From assembly GCA_946613955.1 (NCBI GenBank), contig CAMOGC010000065.1, positions 1-8,443 on the forward strand: a stretch of 8,443 bases of DNA. Reading direction: 5' to 3'. The notes below the pieces were generated by a model that was not told the DNA's origin, ran no database searches, and worked only from the letters and a program-made list of their open reading frames with translations. The position numbers and the translations under genes are program-made. Within the stretch, counting starts at the first letter, position 1. Every line of letters starts with the position of its first letter. Positions 1-6,396 of the stretch are shown one piece after another. This DNA is from an uncultured Clostridia bacterium (lineage in GTDB: Bacteria > Bacillota_A > Clostridia > Christensenellales > Aristaeellaceae).

Positions 1-12
1 AAAGAAAGCGAA

Positions 13-41
13 CCCTCCTCCAGCATCGGAGGAGGGCTTTT
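13..41 (+). terminator. Strong intrinsic terminator, probably bidirectional
   Basis: A perfect 9-bp stem (CCCTCCTCC at 13-21, GGAGGAGGG at 28-36) closes a 6-nt loop and is followed on the plus strand by CTTTT. Read on the minus strand, the same hairpin is followed by a T-rich but interrupted tail (TTCGCTTTCTTT). It could end an unseen plus-strand gene left of the window, the minus-strand gene that stops at 188, or both. Bases 42-187 hold only a weak imperfect repeat (CGGGTG near 133, CACCCG near 160) and no gene that I can support. Confidence 0.8.
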
Positions 42-187
42 CCATATCCGCATCCGGGGACCGCGTATCAGAGGTCTGTTTTCCCGCAAAACCGCAAACA
101 TCGGAGAGGAGCACGCTTCCCGGGGAAAGCGGGCGGGTGTGGGAACCGTGTTCGTGATCCACCCGTTTTCGGAGGAAGAGGGCCGGA

Positions 188-853
188 TCAGGAACCGCTC
201 TCCGGCGCGGGAGAGGAAGGGGCGGGTTCCGGCGCCTGAATCATCTCTTTGCAGAGGATGCGAAGGAATTTCATCACGTTTTCATCATTTCGGTTGGAAA
301 TCAGGACGCTGAGATAGCCGTTTTCCACATAGCAGTATTTTTGCAGGCCGGGCAGCCGGGTCATCGGGATGCCGTAGAGATGGTTTTCGCCGGTTTCCGG
401 GTTGCGGCGCCAGCCGCTTTGCAGGGAAAGCCCCGCCTCATCGAAGATGGCCATCAGCTCCGCGTCATCCTCCAGCGCCACCCAGGCGCCCTGGGAAACA
501 TTGGACACGAACTCATCCCGGGGAAGCAGGAAAATGTCCCCCTGGCCGGCGGCAATATAGGTCACCAGCTGCATGGGGCCGTAGGCCGAATCCGTGACCA
601 GCAGCTGGGCCCGCATGACCTCCATCTCCGGCAGGTGCTCCTCGCCCACGCTCTTCATCCAGGCCGTCAGCTTTTCGTCATCCCCGATACCGGCCACCAT
701 CATTTCCACCCGCTTGTTTTCCGGAGACTGATAGCCGGTTGCGGAATAATACAGATTCACCAGCAGGGCGCTGAGAACGATCAGCAGGACGTATTTCCAC
801 CAGTTATAGGTCATGTGCTGCTTCAGGGCCGCCGCGTCAATGGGCGTTTTCAT
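188..853 (-). CDS. Unrecognised membrane-anchored extracytoplasmic protein
   Basis: A 221-residue protein that I do not recognise. A short N-terminal segment (1-19) is followed by one hydrophobic helix (about 20-38, core YVLLIVLSALLVNLYY) with no obvious signal-peptidase site, so it is probably a single-pass membrane anchor with the rest outside. Residues 48-135 alternate short strands and helices, and the stretch around 100-130 (AAGQGDIFLLPRDEF, then GAWVALED) vaguely recalls extracellular solute-binding proteins; that link is only an inference from pattern. The last 15 residues are Pro/Ala/Ser/Glu-rich and look disordered. The start at 853 is chosen because AAGGGAGG lies just upstream; the reading frame stays open much further upstream, but that part shadows other genes. 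The gene diverges from the cytidylate kinase-like gene and is transcribed alone. Confidence 0.75.
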   Translation of the reverse strand: MKTPIDAAALKQHMTYNWWKYVLLIVLSALLVNLYYSATGYQSPENKRVEMMVAGIGDDEKLTAWMKSVGEEHLPEMEVMRAQLLVTDSAYGPMQLVTYIAAGQGDIFLLPRDEFVSNVSQGAWVALEDDAELMAIFDEAGLSLQSGWRRNPETGENHLYGIPMTRLPGLQKYCYVENGYLSVLISNRNDENVMKFLRILCKEMIQAPEPAPSSPAPESGS

Positions 854-894
854 GCTCTTGGCCTCCCTTCCTTTTTCAGGGAACGACTGAGGGG

Positions 895-923
895 AGTGTA
901 TCAGAAAGCACGGAAAAAGGCAA
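895..923 (-). promoter_or_regulatory. Promoter of the minus-strand membrane protein gene
   Basis: Read on the minus strand, TTGCCT (923-918) is followed after 17 bp by TACACT (900-895), and a TG one base upstream of the -10 box makes it an extended -10. The start of transcription would fall near 888, giving a leader of about 35 nt that contains the AAGGGAGG ribosome binding site. The -35 box lies six bases from that of the opposite promoter. Confidence 0.5.
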
Positions 924-929
924 GGACGA

Positions 930-959
930 TTGACGGGAAGGCGGGGAACGTGGTATAAT
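930..959 (+). promoter_or_regulatory. Sigma-A promoter of the cytidylate kinase-like gene
   Basis: TTGACG (930-935), an 18-bp spacer and a perfect TATAAT (954-959) form a near-consensus housekeeping promoter on the plus strand. Transcription should begin near 966, leaving a leader of about 70 nt before the ATG at 1037. No operator-like palindrome is visible in it. Confidence 0.75.
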
Positions 960-1036
960 CCTAACGAAGAGAAGAGCGGAAAAAGCGGAATAAGGATGGC
1001 GGATTTTCCCGGACGAACGAAGAGGAGGGACCCGAG

Positions 1037-1690
1037 ATGGCAGGCAACACCATTATTACCGTGGGGCGGCAGTACGGATCCGGCGGACGCTATGTGGCGA
1101 CGCTGCTGGCGGAAAAGATGGGGATTCCGTTTTATGACAAGGAGCTGCTGGCGGAGGTTTCCAAGGACAGCGGCATCTGCAAGGAGCTGCTGGAGGAGCA
1201 TGACGAGAAAAATACCCGGAGCTTCCTGTTCTCCATGATGAGCGGCGTTCAGCCGGCCGGCGATACGGGCGCCATGTATCTGGACATGCCGCTGAATCAT
1301 CGGATTTTTCTGGCCCAGTTCGATACCATCCGGCGGATCGCCAGCGAAGGCCCCTGCGTGATCGTCGGCCGGTGCGCCGATTATGTGCTGCGGGACATGC
1401 CCAACGTGCTGAACGTTTTCATCAAGGCGTCCAAGGAAAACAGGATCCGCAGAATTACCAGGATTTACGGAGCGGATCCCCTGAAGGCGGAGGAAATGAT
1501 CAAAAAGGCGGACAAGCAGCGCGCCTCCTATTACAACTATTACGCCACCAATACCTGGGGCGACGTAAACAACTATGACCTTTGCGTCGATACGGGGGCG
1601 CTGGGCATTGACGGCGCGGTGGATCTGATCGCCCGGTGCGCCGAGCTGCACGAGCGGTATCTGAATCTGAAGGGCGAGGAAGAATGGTAA
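1037..1690 (+). CDS. Cytidylate kinase-like family protein
   Basis: A 217-residue P-loop protein of the cytidylate kinase-like family (Pfam Cytidylate_kin2 type), common in Firmicutes and distinct from the housekeeping Cmk. The N-terminal ITVGRQYGSGGRYVA (residues 7-21) is the Gly-rich nucleotide-binding loop in the form typical of this family, without the usual GKS/GKT lysine. It is followed by the conserved GIPFYDKELL (29-38). GPCVIVGRCADYVL (105-118) and the Arg/Lys-rich segment 134-165 (with RIRRITRIYG) match the family's core strand and lid region. The protein is soluble, with no signal or membrane segment. By homology it should phosphorylate a nucleotide or a related small molecule, but the true substrate of this family is not established. 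AGGAGGG lies 7 nt before the ATG. Its last codons overlap the start of the next gene. Confidence 0.88.
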   Translation: MAGNTIITVGRQYGSGGRYVATLLAEKMGIPFYDKELLAEVSKDSGICKELLEEHDEKNTRSFLFSMMSGVQPAGDTGAMYLDMPLNHRIFLAQFDTIRRIASEGPCVIVGRCADYVLRDMPNVLNVFIKASKENRIRRITRIYGADPLKAEEMIKKADKQRASYYNYYATNTWGDVNNYDLCVDTGALGIDGAVDLIARCAELHERYLNLKGEEEW

Positions 1691-2442
1691 GACGAGGAGC
1701 AATACGCAGGGGGGCCGCGCTGGCGGCGCTGCTGCTGGCTGCGCTGGCGCTGCCCTTTTCCGGGTGGGCGGATATCGTCTGGCCGGAGCGGACGGAAGGG
1801 CAGAAGGTGCTGAAGGCCTATGTGGAAACGGCCAACAGTTTCCTGATCAGCCAGGGGGAGCCGGGAATCAACAGCCTGTTTGAGGCCTATCCCGGCCAGG
1901 TCGTCTTCGGAATCACGGATCAGCCGGAGGCCGAGGTGCCTGAAAAGGTGGAAATCACCGCAAAGCTTTTCCCTGCGACGATCAATGCAATCGAGGTTCG
2001 GGTCAGCGATCTGAACCGGTTCCCCCGGATCGCGGCTTCCTTCATCCGGGCCCTTTCGCCGGAGAAAATGACGATGGAGGAGGCCCTGTCGGTTCCCACG
2101 AAGCGGATGCAGAAGGCCGCGGCTTCCCCGGCCAGCTCCTTTGAGGAACAGGTGGAATCCCTGAACGGGACGGTTCCCTATATCTATTACGCCTATTACC
2201 CGGATCAGTATCACGACGGGGTCAACTGGATGCAGATGACCATCGTGTTTCCGATGGAGGGATATTGGGACGGAAGCGGCGTGCTGAGCGGGGAAACCGC
2301 GACCCGGGGGCCGGATACCTACAGCGACCACTCCTCCGACTATGAAGGCTATTTTTCCAGCGACGATTATTCGCACTATGAGTTCTTTGTGACCCCGACG
2401 CCCGAGCCGGATTCGGCGGCGGGGGAAGGGGAACAACGGTAA
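1684..2442 (+). CDS. Unrecognised exported protein, translationally coupled
   Basis: A 252-residue protein that I do not recognise. It opens with a clear Sec signal peptide: basic MVRRGAIRR, a hydrophobic core (11-25), and a likely cleavage after GWA at residue 29. The mature part starts [11 protein letters not shown]. Residues 40-145 look like a mixed alpha/beta domain, followed by a Tyr-rich segment (165-192, with [10 protein letters not shown]), an acidic Ser/Asp/Tyr stretch (212-235) and a short TPTPEPD tail. No cysteines, transmembrane helix or LPXTG signal are seen, so it is probably secreted or loosely surface-bound. The ATG at 1684 sits inside the last codons of the kinase-like gene (7-nt overlap, ATGGTAA). 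A weak GAGG lies 4 nt upstream, so translation is probably coupled. A GTG at 1636 in the same frame would put a charged extension before the signal peptide and is less likely. Confidence 0.8.
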   Translation: MVRRGAIRRGAALAALLLAALALPFSGWADIVWPERTEGQKVLKAYVETANSFLISQGEPGINSLFEAYPGQVVFGITDQPEAEVPEKVEITAKLFPATINAIEVRVSDLNRFPRIAASFIRALSPEKMTMEEALSVPTKRMQKAAASPASSFEEQVESLNGTVPYIYYAYYPDQYHDGVNWMQMTIVFPMEGYWDGSGVLSGETATRGPDTYSDHSSDYEGYFSSDDYSHYEFFVTPTPEPDSAAGEGEQR

Positions 2443-2479
2443 CGGCTTGTTGTTTCTGTGTTGTATTTTGCCGGAAGCC

Positions 2480-2508
2480 TTGAGGAATTTCACCGGAAGG
2501 GATACAAT
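2480..2508 (+). promoter_or_regulatory. Probable icd promoter overlapping the preceding terminator
   Basis: TTGAGG (2480-2485), a 17-bp spacer and TACAAT (2503-2508) form a plausible sigma-A promoter. The -10 box occupies almost the whole loop of the terminator hairpin at 2491-2519. Transcription would start near 2515, inside the right arm, so the icd transcript would lack the left arm and could not form the terminator. No better promoter is visible before the icd ATG at 2600. Confidence 0.45.
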
Positions 2509-2527
2509 CCTTTCCGGTGCTTTTTTT
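2491..2527 (+). terminator. Terminator after the exported-protein gene
   Basis: An 11-bp stem with one G-U pair (CACCGGAAGGG at 2491-2501, CCTTTCCGGTG at 2509-2519) closes a 7-nt loop ATACAAT. A C and seven T residues (2521-2527) follow. It lies 48 nt after the stop at 2442 and should end the cytidylate kinase-like/exported-protein transcript. Confidence 0.88.
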
Positions 2528-2528
2528 G

Positions 2529-2555
2529 CCCCGCCGCGGCAAAACGCCGGCGGGG
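2529..2555 (+). other. GC-rich hairpin in the icd leader
   Basis: A perfect 8-bp stem (CCCCGCCG at 2529-2536, CGGCGGGG at 2548-2555) closes an 11-nt A-rich loop. It falls inside the predicted icd leader, 44 nt before the start codon, and no T-run follows, so it is not a terminator. It may stabilise the 5' end of the mRNA; no riboswitch class is recognised. Confidence 0.4.
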
Positions 2556-2599
2556 AGAACAGAAACGGTCTCCGAAAAAGGAAGAACAGGAGAAAAGGC

Positions 2600-3793
2600 A
2601 TGAGCAGGATACAGATGACGACCCCGCTGGTGGAAATGGACGGGGACGAGATGACGCGGGTTCTCTGGAAGGACATCAAGGAGAAGCTGATTCTCCCCTT
2701 TGTGGATTTGAAAACCGTATACTTCGACCTGGGGCTGAAACATCGGGACGAGACGAACGACCAGGTCACCATCGACAGCGCCAACGCGGCCAAGGAATAC
2801 GGGGTGGCCGTCAAATGCGCGACGATCACGCCCAACGCCCAGCGGGTCGAGGAATACGGGCTGAAGGAAATGTGGAAAAGCCCCAACGGAACCATCCGGG
2901 CCATTCTGGACGGGACGGTTTTCCGGGCGCCGATCCTGGTTCGGGGCATTCACCCCACGGTTCGGACCTGGGAGAAACCCATCACCATCGCCCGCCACGC
3001 CTATGGGGATGTTTATCGCAACAGCGAGATCCGGATTCCCGGGGCGGGAAAGGCGGAGCTGGTTTTCACCGGGGACGACGGGCAGGAGATCCGCCGGACG
3101 GTGTTTGACTTCAAGGGGCCGGGCATCGTGCAGGGAATGCATAACCTCGACGGGAGCATCGCGTCCTTTGCCCATTCCTGCTTCCGCTACGCCCTGAGCG
3201 TCCGGCAGGACCTGTGGTTTTCCACCAAGGATACCATCAGCAAGACCTATGATCACCGCTTCAAGGACATTTTCCAGGAGATATTTGACCGGGAGTATCG
3301 GGAAGCCTTCGAGCAGGCCGGCATCACCTATTTCTATACCCTGATCGACGACGCGGTGGCCAGGGTCGTCCGGTCAAAGGGCGGGTTCATCTGGGCCTGC
3401 AAGAACTATGACGGGGACGTGATGAGCGACATGATCGCCACCGCCTTTGGCAGTCTGGCGATGATGACCAGCGTTCTGGTCAGCCCCAATGGGCAGTTCG
3501 AATACGAGGCGGCCCACGGAACCGTAACCCGGCACTATTACCGGTATCTGAAGGGAGAGGAGACGAGCACCAACCCGGTGGCGACCATTTTCGCCTGGAC
3601 CGGGGCCCTTCGGAAGCGGGCGGAGAAGGACGGCCTGGACGATCTGGCGGCCTTCGCCGACCGGCTGGAGAAGGCGACGATCGAGACCATCGAAAGCGGC
3701 GTCATGACCAAGGATCTGGCGGCTCTTTACGAGGGGGAGGCCCGGGCTGTAAACAGCGGCGCGTTCCTTTCGGCGATTGCCGAAAGAATGTGA
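2600..3793 (+). CDS. icd: NADP-dependent isocitrate dehydrogenase, eukaryotic type
   Basis: A 397-residue enzyme that converts isocitrate to 2-oxoglutarate and CO2 with formation of NADPH in the cytoplasm, feeding glutamate synthesis and the TCA cycle. It belongs to the homodimeric subfamily that includes human IDH1, not the E. coli-type family, and its length is normal. Substrate-binding SPNGTIR (94-100) and [10 protein letters not shown] (131-140) are intact; R132 coincides with human IDH1 Arg132, and Y139 and K210 match the catalytic Tyr and Lys. LIDD (248-251) and NYDGDVMSD (269-277) supply the metal-binding aspartates. HGTVTRHY (306-313), with R311 and H312, is the NADP-selecting loop. 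The ATG at 2600 follows AGGAG and starts exactly where the family begins; the frame is open further upstream but through the terminator. It is transcribed alone. Confidence 0.96.
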   Translation: MSRIQMTTPLVEMDGDEMTRVLWKDIKEKLILPFVDLKTVYFDLGLKHRDETNDQVTIDSANAAKEYGVAVKCATITPNAQRVEEYGLKEMWKSPNGTIRAILDGTVFRAPILVRGIHPTVRTWEKPITIARHAYGDVYRNSEIRIPGAGKAELVFTGDDGQEIRRTVFDFKGPGIVQGMHNLDGSIASFAHSCFRYALSVRQDLWFSTKDTISKTYDHRFKDIFQEIFDREYREAFEQAGITYFYTLIDDAVARVVRSKGGFIWACKNYDGDVMSDMIATAFGSLAMMTSVLVSPNGQFEYEAAHGTVTRHYYRYLKGEETSTNPVATIFAWTGALRKRAEKDGLDDLAAFADRLEKATIETIESGVMTKDLAALYEGEARAVNSGAFLSAIAERM

Positions 3794-3944
3794 CCGGGGC
3801 CACAGAAACGAAGGGCGAAAGCGCGGCCAGGCGGATTTCGCGGCGGCGGCCGGATACGCGGAGCAGGCGCTTCCGGGGAAAAAACCGGAACGCGGGAGCG
3901 GCGTCCGGAGGCGGAAAACGCCCCTGGGAAAAGGAAAATAAGAG

Positions 3945-3986
3945 GCGGTTTTTCAGCCGGTTTGTCGGGCTGGGGAACCGCTTTTT
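3945..3986 (+). terminator. Long terminator after icd
   Basis: A 14-bp stem with three G-U pairs (GCGGTTTTTCAGCC at 3945-3958, GGCTGGGGAACCGC at 3968-3981) closes a 9-nt loop, followed by five T residues and further T-rich sequence. It lies 150 nt after the icd stop. The 3794-3944 stretch before it holds only a small hairpin (TTCCGG at 3871-3876 with CCGGAA at 3885-3890) and no gene that I can support. Confidence 0.8.
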
Positions 3987-4001
3987 CAACGGATTTTTCA
4001 A

Positions 4002-4030
4002 TTGACTTGTAAGCGTTTTCATGCTATCCT
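4002..4030 (+). promoter_or_regulatory. Promoter of the KDPG aldolase/KDG kinase genes
   Basis: TTGACT (4002-4007), a 17-bp spacer and TATCCT (4025-4030), with TG one base before the -10 box, form a good extended -10 promoter. The start would lie near 4037 and the leader would be about 65 nt. The spacer is filled by a cre-like operator. Confidence 0.75.
4008..4021 (+). promoter_or_regulatory. cre-like/LacI-family operator in the promoter spacer
   Basis: TGTAAGCGTTTTCA matches every position of the Firmicutes catabolite-response consensus TGWAANCGNTNWCA and has the central CG typical of LacI-family operators. It lies wholly between the -35 and -10 boxes, where a bound protein would block RNA polymerase. 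CcpA is one candidate. A KdgR-like LacI-family repressor specific for 2-keto-3-deoxygluconate genes is another, and the sequence cannot tell them apart. Confidence 0.7.
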
Positions 4031-4101
4031 TTTTCTGTGCCGGATTGAGGCCGGATACTGGTTGCTGCATCGCGAACGAAAAGAAAGGGAGTGCGGTATT
4101 C

Positions 4102-5061
4102 ATGGATTTCCTGGACAAACTTTCCCTGGCGGGTCTGGTTCCCGTTATTGCCATTAACGACGCGGAGGACGCGGTTCCGCTGTGCCGGGCGCTGTCCGAA
4201 GGCGGCCTGCCGGTCGCTGAGATTACCTTCCGGACCGCCGCGGCGGAGGAAGCGATCCGTCGGGTCCATGAAGAGCTGCCCAACGTGCTGCTCTGCGCCG
4301 GAACGGTGCTGACGACGGATCAGGTGGATCGGGCCGTGAAAGCCGGCGCCGCCGCCATCGTGAGCCCCGGGCTGAATCCCGAAGTCGTCCGCTACTGCAT
4401 CAGCAAGAATATTCCCGTATGCCCCGGAACGGCCAACCCCTCCGATATCGAGGTGGCGCTGGGCTTTGGGCTGAAGGCGGTCAAGGTGTTCCCGGCGGAA
4501 GCCATCGGCGGGATCAAGCTGATCAAGAGCATGGCCGCTCCCTATGGCGATATGCGGTTCATGCCGACCGGCGGCGTCAACGAGAACAACATGCTTGATT
4601 ATCTGTCCTTTGGCAAGATCCTGTGCTGCGGCGGCAGCTGGATGGTTCCCAAGGACGCGGTGGAGGCCAAGGACTGGGCCCGGATTACCGAGCTGACCCG
4701 CTCCGCGGTCAATAAGATGCTGGGGCTGGAGCTGCGCCATGTGGGCGTCAACAGCGGCTCCCCCGAAAAGGCCATGGAGGACGCCAAGCGCATGGCGGCC
4801 CTGCTGGGCTGGCCCATCCGGGAAGGCAGCGGCTCCATCTTCTGCGGCGACGGATTCGAGATGATGAAGAAGCCCTTCCGGGGAACGAACGGACATATCG
4901 CCATCGCGACGAACTTTATCGCCCGGGCCAAGTGGCATCTGGAGCAGCGGGGCTTCGTTTTCGAGGACGAAAGCACCGCCAGCTACAAGAACGGCAAGAT
5001 GACCGCCATCTATCTGAAGGACGAGATCGCGGGCTTCGCGGTGCACCTGCTGCAGAAATAA
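4102..5061 (+). CDS. kdgA: KDPG/KHG aldolase fused to a VOC-like domain
   Basis: A 319-residue protein; the usual KDPG/KHG aldolase has about 205-215 residues. Residues 1-207 are the class I aldolase barrel, which cleaves 2-keto-3-deoxy-6-phosphogluconate to pyruvate and glyceraldehyde 3-phosphate. E40 and R44 in AEITFRT match the E. coli Eda active-site Glu45 and Arg49. K128 in [11 protein letters not shown] is the Schiff-base lysine (Lys133 in Eda). RFMPTGGV (152-159) is the phosphate-binding strand. Residues 209-319 form an extra domain whose two halves begin LRHVGVN and GHIAIAT, a pattern of the VOC/glyoxalase fold. H213, E253, H265 and H315 are possible metal ligands; this is an inference. 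The ATG at 4102 follows GGGAG at 10 nt and begins at the family's normal N-terminus. It is first in a unit with KDG kinase, 116 nt downstream. Confidence 0.93.
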   Translation: MDFLDKLSLAGLVPVIAINDAEDAVPLCRALSEGGLPVAEITFRTAAAEEAIRRVHEELPNVLLCAGTVLTTDQVDRAVKAGAAAIVSPGLNPEVVRYCISKNIPVCPGTANPSDIEVALGFGLKAVKVFPAEAIGGIKLIKSMAAPYGDMRFMPTGGVNENNMLDYLSFGKILCCGGSWMVPKDAVEAKDWARITELTRSAVNKMLGLELRHVGVNSGSPEKAMEDAKRMAALLGWPIREGSGSIFCGDGFEMMKKPFRGTNGHIAIATNFIARAKWHLEQRGFVFEDESTASYKNGKMTAIYLKDEIAGFAVHLLQK

Positions 5062-5065
5062 CGAT

Positions 5066-5098
5066 ACGGGAACGGCGGCCGAGGCCGCCGCGGCCCGT
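5066..5098 (+). other. GC-rich hairpin between the aldolase and kinase genes
   Basis: A 7-bp stem (CGGCGGC at 5073-5079, GCCGCCG at 5084-5090) with a CGAG loop is extended by an outer ACGGG/CCCGT stem (5066-5070, 5094-5098) across a small internal loop. Only three T residues follow, so it is at best a weak terminator. It may protect the upstream message or tune the ratio of the two enzymes. Confidence 0.5.
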
Positions 5099-5177
5099 TT
5101 GGCCGGAAGCGCGGACGCGGGGACGGCCGGAAATAACGATCAGAATCGGATGTAGGATGACAAAGGAGGAGATTACC

Positions 5178-6209
5178 ATGGCGAAGGTGATTACTTTTGG
5201 TGAAATTATGCTGCGGCTGAAGTCCCCGGCGTATGAGCGGTTCTTCCAGTCCCCGGTGCTGGAGGCGACCTTTGGCGGCGGCGAAGCCAACGTGGCCGTG
5301 TCCCTGGCCAATTACGGCATGGACGCCGCGTTTGTGACGGTGCTGCCGAAGAACGATATCGCGGATGCCTGCGTGCGGGAGCTGCGGGGCTTTGGCGTCG
5401 ACACCTCCATGATCGTCCGCAAGGAAGGGCGGCTGGGTATCTACTATCTGGAGACCGGCGCCGTGCAGCGGCCCTCCAAGGTCGTGTATGACCGGGCGGG
5501 TTCCGCCATCGCCGAAGCCAAGCCCGGCGACATCGACTGGGCCAAGGTCTTCGAGGGCGCGACCTGGTTCCATCTGACCGGCATTACCCCCGCCATCTCC
5601 CAGGGCGCCGCGGATCTGAGCCTGGAAGCCGTCAAGGCGGCCAAGAAGCTGGGCGTTCATGTGTCCTGCGACCTGAACTATCGCAAGAACCTCTGGAAAT
5701 ACGGCAAGCGGGCCGACGAGGTCATGACCGAGCTGGTGAAATACGTGGATACCGTCATCGCCAACGAGGAAGACTTCCAGAAGTCCCTCGGCCTGAGCGC
5801 CGAATCCTCCTCCGCGGTGGAAGAAGGACAGATTGACGTCGAGCTGTACAAGAAGATTGCCTCCGCCGCCATGGCCAAGTATCCGAACATCAAGCGTGTC
5901 GCCATTACCCTGCGGGAAAGCAAATCCGCCAACCATAACGACTGGAGCGCCTGCCTGTACAACGGCAAGGATTTCTTCCTGTCCCGGAAATACAGCATTA
6001 CCGACATCGTCGACCGGGTCGGCGGCGGCGACAGCTTCGGCGGCGGTCTGATCTACGGCCTGAACACCTATGACGAGAAGAACGCCCTGGAATTCGCGGT
6101 GGCGGCTTCCTGCCTGAAGCACACCATCCCCGGGGACTACAACCGGGTCACCGCCGCGGAAGTCGAATCCCTGATGAAGGGATCCGGAACCGGCCGGGTG
6201 CAGCGGTAA
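5178..6209 (+). CDS. kdgK: 2-keto-3-deoxygluconate kinase, PfkB family
   Basis: A 343-residue cytoplasmic sugar kinase that phosphorylates 2-keto-3-deoxygluconate with ATP to KDPG, the substrate of the aldolase encoded just upstream. The N-terminal [14 protein letters not shown] and the [15 protein letters not shown] segment (33-47) form the sugar-binding part. NYRKNLWK (167-174) is characteristic of KDG kinases. [17 protein letters not shown] (279-295) is the PfkB signature with GGGD in place of the more usual GAGD; D285 is the catalytic base, and the following strand lines the ATP site. No signal or membrane segment is present. The ATG at 5178 is supported by AAAGGAGGAG 6-7 nt upstream, the best ribosome binding site in the window. 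Adjacency to the aldolase strongly supports KDG rather than ribose or fructose as substrate. Assignment to exactly KDG rather than a related keto-sugar acid is by family and context. Confidence 0.92.
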   Translation: MAKVITFGEIMLRLKSPAYERFFQSPVLEATFGGGEANVAVSLANYGMDAAFVTVLPKNDIADACVRELRGFGVDTSMIVRKEGRLGIYYLETGAVQRPSKVVYDRAGSAIAEAKPGDIDWAKVFEGATWFHLTGITPAISQGAADLSLEAVKAAKKLGVHVSCDLNYRKNLWKYGKRADEVMTELVKYVDTVIANEEDFQKSLGLSAESSSAVEEGQIDVELYKKIASAAMAKYPNIKRVAITLRESKSANHNDWSACLYNGKDFFLSRKYSITDIVDRVGGGDSFGGGLIYGLNTYDEKNALEFAVAASCLKHTIPGDYNRVTAAEVESLMKGSGTGRVQR

Positions 6210-6279
6210 ACACGGATTCAGCTCCACAGGGGGATGGGCGCTGCTCTTTGCAGACGCGGCATCGTCCCTCCGCAAATAT

Positions 6280-6306
6280 GGCAGCCTTCGGGCTGCCTAT
6301 TTTTTT
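6280..6306 (+). terminator. UUCG-loop terminator after kdgK
   Basis: A perfect 7-bp stem (GGCAGCC at 6280-6286, GGCTGCC at 6291-6297) closes an extra-stable UUCG tetraloop and is followed by TA and seven T residues. It lies 70 nt past the kinase stop and should end the kdg transcript. Confidence 0.93.
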
Positions 6307-6307
6307 A

Positions 6308-6336
6308 TAGCCAAACGACCGATTTTATGATATGAT
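6308..6336 (+). promoter_or_regulatory. Promoter of the zinc-ribbon/TPM gene pair
   Basis: TATGAT (6331-6336) preceded by TGA makes an extended -10 box. A poor -35 candidate, TAGCCA (6308-6313), lies 17 bp upstream, immediately after the preceding terminator. Transcription would begin near 6343, about 54 nt before the TTG start. Confidence 0.5.
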
Positions 6337-6396
6337 TCTCACGACAACATAAGGGCCGCGGCGCGGCCGGAGGAAAGAAAAAAGGAGGGCTGCCTC

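Noticed and set aside
854..1702. Upstream extension of the minus-strand membrane protein to about 504 residues
   Set aside because: The extension is antisense to the cytidylate kinase-like gene and crosses both promoters. The start at 853 has a good ribosome binding site and puts the membrane helix near the N-terminus.
1573..3256. Minus-strand open frames opposite the exported-protein gene and icd
   Set aside because: Both strands cannot be coding here. icd is unambiguous and the minus-strand products have no family features; open antisense frames are common in GC-rich DNA.
3790..4005. 71-codon open frame starting in the icd stop (ATGA overlap), with a basic and Phe-rich product
   Set aside because: No convincing ribosome binding site is present. 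The composition is arginine-rich, as expected of translated GC-rich spacer, and the frame runs through the icd terminator at 3945-3986.
4021..4101. Upstream in-frame extension of the aldolase (27 residues) from ATG at 4021
   Set aside because: That ATG lies upstream of the -10 box and so outside the predicted transcript. The ATG at 4102 matches the family N-terminus.
4024..5046. Minus-strand open frame opposite the aldolase gene
   Set aside because: It is an antisense shadow of a certain gene, with a composition typical of frame artefacts.
5010..6275. Long minus-strand open frame of about 420 codons opposite kdgK
   Set aside because: It mirrors the codon pattern of kdgK, its product is low-complexity His/Gly/Asp-rich with no recognisable domain, and it has no promoter or ribosome binding site.
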